Origin: Mycolicibacterium mageritense
GTDB lineage: Bacteria > Actinomycetota > Actinomycetes > Mycobacteriales > Mycobacteriaceae
Direction of reading: 5' to 3'
DNA: 64,000 nt
Assembly: GCF_010727475.1 (NCBI RefSeq)
Contig: NZ_AP022567.1
Coordinates: 5,084,001 to 5,148,000 of the forward strand
Numbering within the stretch: position 1 is the stretch's first letter; each line of letters begins with the position of its first letter. Below the pieces are notes generated by a model. The model had not been told where the DNA came from, did no database searches, and worked only from the letters and a program-made list of their open reading frames with translations. A program made the position numbers and the translations under genes. Below are positions 60,862 through 64,000 of the stretch, piece by piece.

Positions 60862-60948
60862 GAACGCAATAGGGAAGCACTGGGGCGCGTTCGGCGGCGC
60901 TAGGCAACGTCACCCGAAATTCACGGATTCACAAATCGGGAGTGACGT

Positions 60949-61140
60949 ATGTCTGAAATTCCAAAACTTCTCACGCCAAAAGAGCTAGCCGACATTCTCG
61001 GCGTAAGTCAAGAAACGCTCGCGCAGAATCGGTATCTCGGTCAAGGCGTGCCATACATCAAAGTTGGCAAGCGCGTTCGGTACCAACTCAACGACGTGAT
61101 TGCGTACCTTGAGGCCAACCGCGTCAGCAACGACGCTTAA
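60949..61140 (+). CDS. excisionase-like helix-turn-helix protein
   Basis: The 63-residue protein fits the MerR-like HTH_17 excisionase family: LLTPKELADILGVSQETLAQ, then YLGQGVPYIKVGKRVRYQLN and DVIAYLEANR. Such proteins either act as Xis, bending DNA at attL/attR, or regulate the replication gene. GGGAG precedes ATG 60949. It lies 2 bp before the primase gene and divergent from int, the normal position for xis. Confidence 0.88.
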   Translation: MSEIPKLLTPKELADILGVSQETLAQNRYLGQGVPYIKVGKRVRYQLNDVIAYLEANRVSNDA

Positions 61141-61142
61141 CC

Positions 61143-63233
61143 GTGAGCGCGTTGCAAGTTCCCGAAATTTCGGGAGCATCGCTAGGAGACGCCGCGCTGG
61201 CCTACGCGCAAGCCGGATTTTTCGTTCTGCCGGTCGCACGCGGGAAGCATCCCGGCAGCATCGTCGGCAAGGGTTGGCCCGACAAGAGCACGACCGACGC
61301 CGACCAGATCGAACAGTGGTGGAGCGACAACCCCGATGCGGGAATCGCGATCCACACGGGCGCGTCTGGCCTGACCGTTTTCGACCTGGACGTTGACGCG
61401 ATACCGGAAGAACTTGCGTGGTTGAGAACCGGAATCGTCCAGTTCTCGCGAGCCGAAAGCGTCGGTAGCGAGCGCGGCCACTACGGCTTTTTCACCGGAG
61501 ACGAGATTTTTCGTTCCGGCAAGCTGCGACTTGCAGACGGTACACACGTCGGTGAGGTCAAATCGGGCAACTCGGTTGTCATCGCGTCACCGTCCGAGCA
61601 CGTTCACGCTGACACGAAGAAGGGTGAATATCGTTGGCGCGCAGATGATCTAGGCACGCCAATCCCGAAACTGCCGAGCGAAGCACGCGGATATCTGCGC
61701 TTGCGCGCAATCAAGAAACCGGCTGACGGCCACGCAACCGCCATGGCGGGTTGGTGTGTTGAGGCGACAGACGACGCGGTGAGCGAAGCCGTAAAAGACT
61801 GGCAGAGCGAGTCGCGTCCGAAATCGCTTTTGAATCTCGTCAACTGGGTGAAAAGTGCTGACGCTGGCACACGTGATCGGACTCGCGATGCGCTGCGGAT
61901 CGCAGCGTGTGAGTCCCGCGTGGGGTTCTATCCCCTTGCCGACGTGATCGAGGCAATGCACGCGGCCATGCTTGCGAGCTACACGCGGCGCGGAGAACCG
62001 GACAAGTTCGATGACGGCGAGTTTCTGCGCTTGATGAAGAACGGCGTTGGCTATGCGATGAATCGCGAACTAGACGAAATCTCAGACGAAGCAAACCGCG
62101 AGTACACCAAAGAGACGCAATCAGAACCGATCTTTCGCGAGTTCGGTCCTACGGATTGGGCGAAAGACGTTGAACCAACACGGTTTCTGGTCAAGCGCGT
62201 GTTGTCAACGGACACGTGGGGAGTCAACAGCGGGCCGAAGAAATCGCTGAAGACGCACGACAACCAAGCTATCGGCCTGGCCGTCGCGACCGGAATGAAC
62301 CTTTACAACGATGCTCGTTTTCCGGTCGAGCGGCCCGGAAAAGTTCTCTACATCGTTGGCGAGGGAGGCGATAATCAGATTCGGCGCACGCTGCATCGGA
62401 TGCTCGCGGCCTACGGGATCAATCGCGAAGACGTGGCGCGTGACCCTGATTTTCCGTTCGTCGTGGAGTTCGGCTCCGCACCTTTGGATTCCGCAAAGTT
62501 GCGCGACGAAATCAACCGATTGTTGGATAAACACCAACCAACGTTGGTGCTGACGGAGAGTTTTTACAACTTCCATCCGGCGGGCGTGACGGCATCGAAC
62601 CTCTACGAACGCGGCCAAGTGATCGACGGCTATCACAAGTTGGTTCGCGCTGGCGGGTCAGAAGTGGTTTCGCTTCTTACCGATCATCACAAAAAGGGTG
62701 CTACCGGGACTGACCTAGATCAGATTTCCATGTCTGGTCAAGCCGAGAACGCGGATAGCTGGATCATTCGCGACCATCGCAAGACGCCAGACGTTCACAC
62801 CGGAGACTTCTACCTAGAGACGAGTTTTAGTAGTCGCAACTGGGGAGGGAACACATTTCATATTGACTGGCATCTAGGTCCGTTCGATCACGACACGGGC
62901 GCGCACACGGGACATATCACCTGGAACGTGACTGAAAAGCCATCGGCAAGCGCACCGCTGAATAACGCGATGACCGCAAAACAGCGAAAAGAAATGGACG
63001 TTCTCAACGCAATCCGAAAAGTCCTGACCGATGCCCACGACAACGGCGTGCGCTCTATGAATCAAACCGACCTCGTAAGCAAGGTAAGGGCATTGGTTCC
63101 TGGTACTGGAAAAGATTACGTCGTTGACAAACTCGACGTTGGAGAGAAAGACGGCTATTTGATTGCAGAACAGGGACCGAAGAATGCGAAATTCTACATC
63201 CTCGCAACACATCCGATGTATGCCCATGATTAG
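61143..63233 (+). CDS. bifunctional primase-polymerase / RepA-like ATPase
   Basis: The 696-residue protein joins two modules. Residues about 10-190 are an archaeo-eukaryotic primase-polymerase domain with the metal motif FDLDVD (D81, D83) and the later VIASPSEHVH...GEYRWR block. Residues about 335-600 are a RecA-like ATPase of the RepA/AAA_25 type with Walker A GPKKSLKT (364-371), the segment VLYIVGEGGDNQIRRTLHRM and LLTDHHKKG. The Walker B region reads LVLTESFYNFHP, with Thr-Glu where an Asp is usual. A winged-helix-like C-terminus follows. It probably primes and unwinds the element's own replication. GTG 61143 follows the HTH stop. Confidence 0.85.
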   Translation: MSALQVPEISGASLGDAALAYAQAGFFVLPVARGKHPGSIVGKGWPDKSTTDADQIEQWWSDNPDAGIAIHTGASGLTVFDLDVDAIPEELAWLRTGIVQFSRAESVGSERGHYGFFTGDEIFRSGKLRLADGTHVGEVKSGNSVVIASPSEHVHADTKKGEYRWRADDLGTPIPKLPSEARGYLRLRAIKKPADGHATAMAGWCVEATDDAVSEAVKDWQSESRPKSLLNLVNWVKSADAGTRDRTRDALRIAACESRVGFYPLADVIEAMHAAMLASYTRRGEPDKFDDGEFLRLMKNGVGYAMNRELDEISDEANREYTKETQSEPIFREFGPTDWAKDVEPTRFLVKRVLSTDTWGVNSGPKKSLKTHDNQAIGLAVATGMNLYNDARFPVERPGKVLYIVGEGGDNQIRRTLHRMLAAYGINREDVARDPDFPFVVEFGSAPLDSAKLRDEINRLLDKHQPTLVLTESFYNFHPAGVTASNLYERGQVIDGYHKLVRAGGSEVVSLLTDHHKKGATGTDLDQISMSGQAENADSWIIRDHRKTPDVHTGDFYLETSFSSRNWGGNTFHIDWHLGPFDHDTGAHTGHITWNVTEKPSASAPLNNAMTAKQRKEMDVLNAIRKVLTDAHDNGVRSMNQTDLVSKVRALVPGTGKDYVVDKLDVGEKDGYLIAEQGPKNAKFYILATHPMYAHD

Positions 63234-63437
63234 CAAATCGCTTGAGCTTCCGACTTTGGTCGGAAACAGCCCTAGAACACGGAAACAGCCTCTGACCTGC
63301 GGATATGTGCCGATCTGGGCGCTGTTTCCGAGCGAGCTTCCGTGTTTCCGAGTTTCCGTTTCCGACCCCTCCCCTAAGAGGGGTCGGAAGCTGGGAAACG
63401 GAAACAGAAACGAAAACACGCAACGCGGAGAGATGCC
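63234..63437. other. repeat-rich gap, candidate replication origin
   Basis: About 200 bases after the replication gene contain eight copies of a GGAAAC core. The copies are CGGAAACAG (63261, 63280, 63399), a related GGGAAACG (63393) and the reverse GTTTCCG (63323, 63343, 63352, 63358). They flank a perfect hairpin with arms TCCGACCCCTC / GAGGGGTCGGA (63361-63388). Iterons beside a rep gene are typical of origins. Confidence 0.5.
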
Positions 63438-63662
63438 ATGGGAACGATAGTTAAGCGACTCAGAGAATGTGACAGATGCAAGAGAGAAATTTATAGCGGC
63501 AAAGACCCAAAAGCGGGAGGATTTGAGCTTAAACAAGTTGACCTGAGAGACGGTCGCAACGAGCTTAATTCGTACGATATTTGCTCTGACTGCGCGCCAT
63601 CATTTTATCAGTTCATGCTAGACGGATTAACGATCTATTTTGAAAGGTATGCTAATGATTAG
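63438..63662 (+). CDS. small CxxC zinc-ribbon-like protein
   Basis: The 74-residue protein has two Cys pairs, C11-x2-C14 (RECDRCKREIYSGKD) and C49-x2-C52 (YDICSDCAPSF), which could bind one zinc ion as a treble-clef or ribbon fold. Its function is unknown; similar short proteins are common in actinobacterial phages. GGAGAG precedes ATG 63438. Its stop overlaps the next start in ATGATTAG. Confidence 0.75.
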   Translation: MGTIVKRLRECDRCKREIYSGKDPKAGGFELKQVDLRDGRNELNSYDICSDCAPSFYQFMLDGLTIYFERYAND

Positions 63663-64000
63663 AACCAAGTTCGACGGATTGATTAAGAGCATGACGACTT
63701 CTGTTTTCGCGTCGTTGCCTACGGCGTGGCCGGAGTATCTGACCGGTTACGGTGGGCGTGGAACGTTGTTGGCGCGAGTCCATGAAAATAGCTATCGGCG
63801 GTTGTCAGACGGCACGATGGAGCAAGACGTGATCGAACGCGCTTTGGTCTACATGCCGGATGATGAAATCCAACCGGCACACTTGCGACGTTTGACGATA
63901 CGATACAACAACACAGAACTTGATTACGACTACCTCAAGTTGTTTCCGGAAATGCAAGAGCACGCGGTTTCTCGCGTCGAGCAGTATCGGCGTTGCGTCG
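63655..64000 (+). CDS. unknown protein, 5' part
   Basis: An open frame begins at the ATG in ATGATTAG (63655) and runs without a stop to the window end (115 codons seen). The visible sequence, for example WPEYLTGYGGRGTLLARVHE and MEQDVIERALVYMPDDEIQP, is not a family that I recognise. The start overlaps the previous stop by 8 bases with AAAGG upstream (63643-63647), which supports translation. Codon use is as AT-tolerant as in the rest of the element. Confidence 0.6.
   Translation, partial: MIRTKFDGLIKSMTTSVFASLPTAWPEYLTGYGGRGTLLARVHENSYRRLSDGTMEQDVIERALVYMPDDEIQPAHLRRLTIRYNNTELDYDYLKLFPEMQEHAVSRVEQYRRCV

Larger units (their letters stand above)
59575..64000. mobile_element. integrative element inserted at ssrA, left part
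   Basis: From the end of tmRNA the DNA is less GC-rich, has more A/T-ending codons and carries integrase, excisionase-like HTH, primase/ATPase replication protein and small unknown genes. No phage structural or conjugation gene is visible in the 4.4 kb present, so it could be a prophage, a phage satellite or a replicating integrative plasmid. The right end is outside the window. Confidence 0.85.

Noticed and set aside
63226..63450. 74-codon frame starting in ATGATTAG at the primase stop
   Set aside because: The start overlap looks like real coupling (the same ATGATTAG occurs at 63655), but the peptide is made of the GGAAAC/TTTCCG repeats and hairpin, has no fold-like pattern and overlaps the next gene. 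I keep the repeat/origin reading, without excluding translation.

Overview
The window looks like a chromosomal segment of a fast-growing mycobacterium of the Mycolicibacterium smegmatis type. The evidence is the high-GC coding pattern, the abundant GTG starts, TANNNT -10 boxes placed 6-8 nt before start codons, an antigen-85 mycolyltransferase, the fadE23/fadE24 pair, the order fprA-prfB-mscS-like-ftsE-ftsX-smpB-ssrA, and a complete nuoA-N operon beside an orphan receiver protein. No sequence search was possible, so species and locus names are inference.

Region by region: (1) 1-4921 is a translationally coupled cassette with a CrtC/AttH-like lipocalin, an SCP2-like lipid carrier and a 1047-residue flavoprotein with an unusual Pro-rich tail. 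(2) 4926-18322 is a metabolic stretch: flavin amine oxidase, F420/FMN luciferase-like oxidoreductases, an EthA/MymA-type Baeyer-Villiger monooxygenase, a phosphotransferase plus a CrtC-like protein opposite a TetR gene, an MHS transporter coupled to an NtaA-type monooxygenase, a LmbE-type deacetylase, a zinc alcohol dehydrogenase and a DUF2252 protein. (3) 18352-33772 is the 14-gene complex I operon on the minus strand, with overlapping genes almost throughout; the two exceptions are a nuoD-nuoE gap bridged by two tiny overlapping ORFs and a nuoF-nuoG gap holding a palindromic repeat. (4) 33947-36027 holds a degenerate receiver protein, YceI and SnoaL-like proteins and a methyltransferase with a MerR-type promoter. 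(5) 36035-43675 is an eight-gene minus-strand catabolic operon. It combines a homogentisate-dioxygenase-like enzyme, a hydrolase, a CoA-transferase, an HMG-CoA-lyase-like enzyme and a TetR regulator with an acyl-CoA dehydrogenase/APH-kinase/DUF6285 trio that resembles the 4-hydroxyacyl-CoA module of levulinate catabolism. (6) 43930-54104 contains an antigen-85 gene, a YhdH-type reductase, fadE23, fadE24, hisN and fprA, with three strong palindromic operator candidates. (7) 54268-59574 is the prfB, mscS-like, ftsE, ftsX, smpB and ssrA group.

(8) From 59575 to the end of the window the DNA changes character: it is less GC-rich and uses different codons. It starts exactly after the CCA end of tmRNA and carries a tyrosine integrase, a HTH excisionase-like gene, a primase-polymerase/ATPase replication protein, a cluster of GGAAAC-type repeats resembling an origin, a small CxxC protein and a truncated unknown gene. 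This is the left end of an integrative element targeting ssrA; its right end lies outside the window.

A family of about 60-bp palindromes with conserved GAGCAGAC/GTCTGCTC ends occurs four times in gene gaps (8.9, 9.35, 28.7 and 48.8 kb). The observations judged most worth follow-up are the first cassette, the palindrome family, the nuoD-nuoE mini-ORF relay, the hydroxyacyl-CoA operon, the 28-bp palindromes at 46.6 and 51.5 kb, and the ssrA-integrated element.
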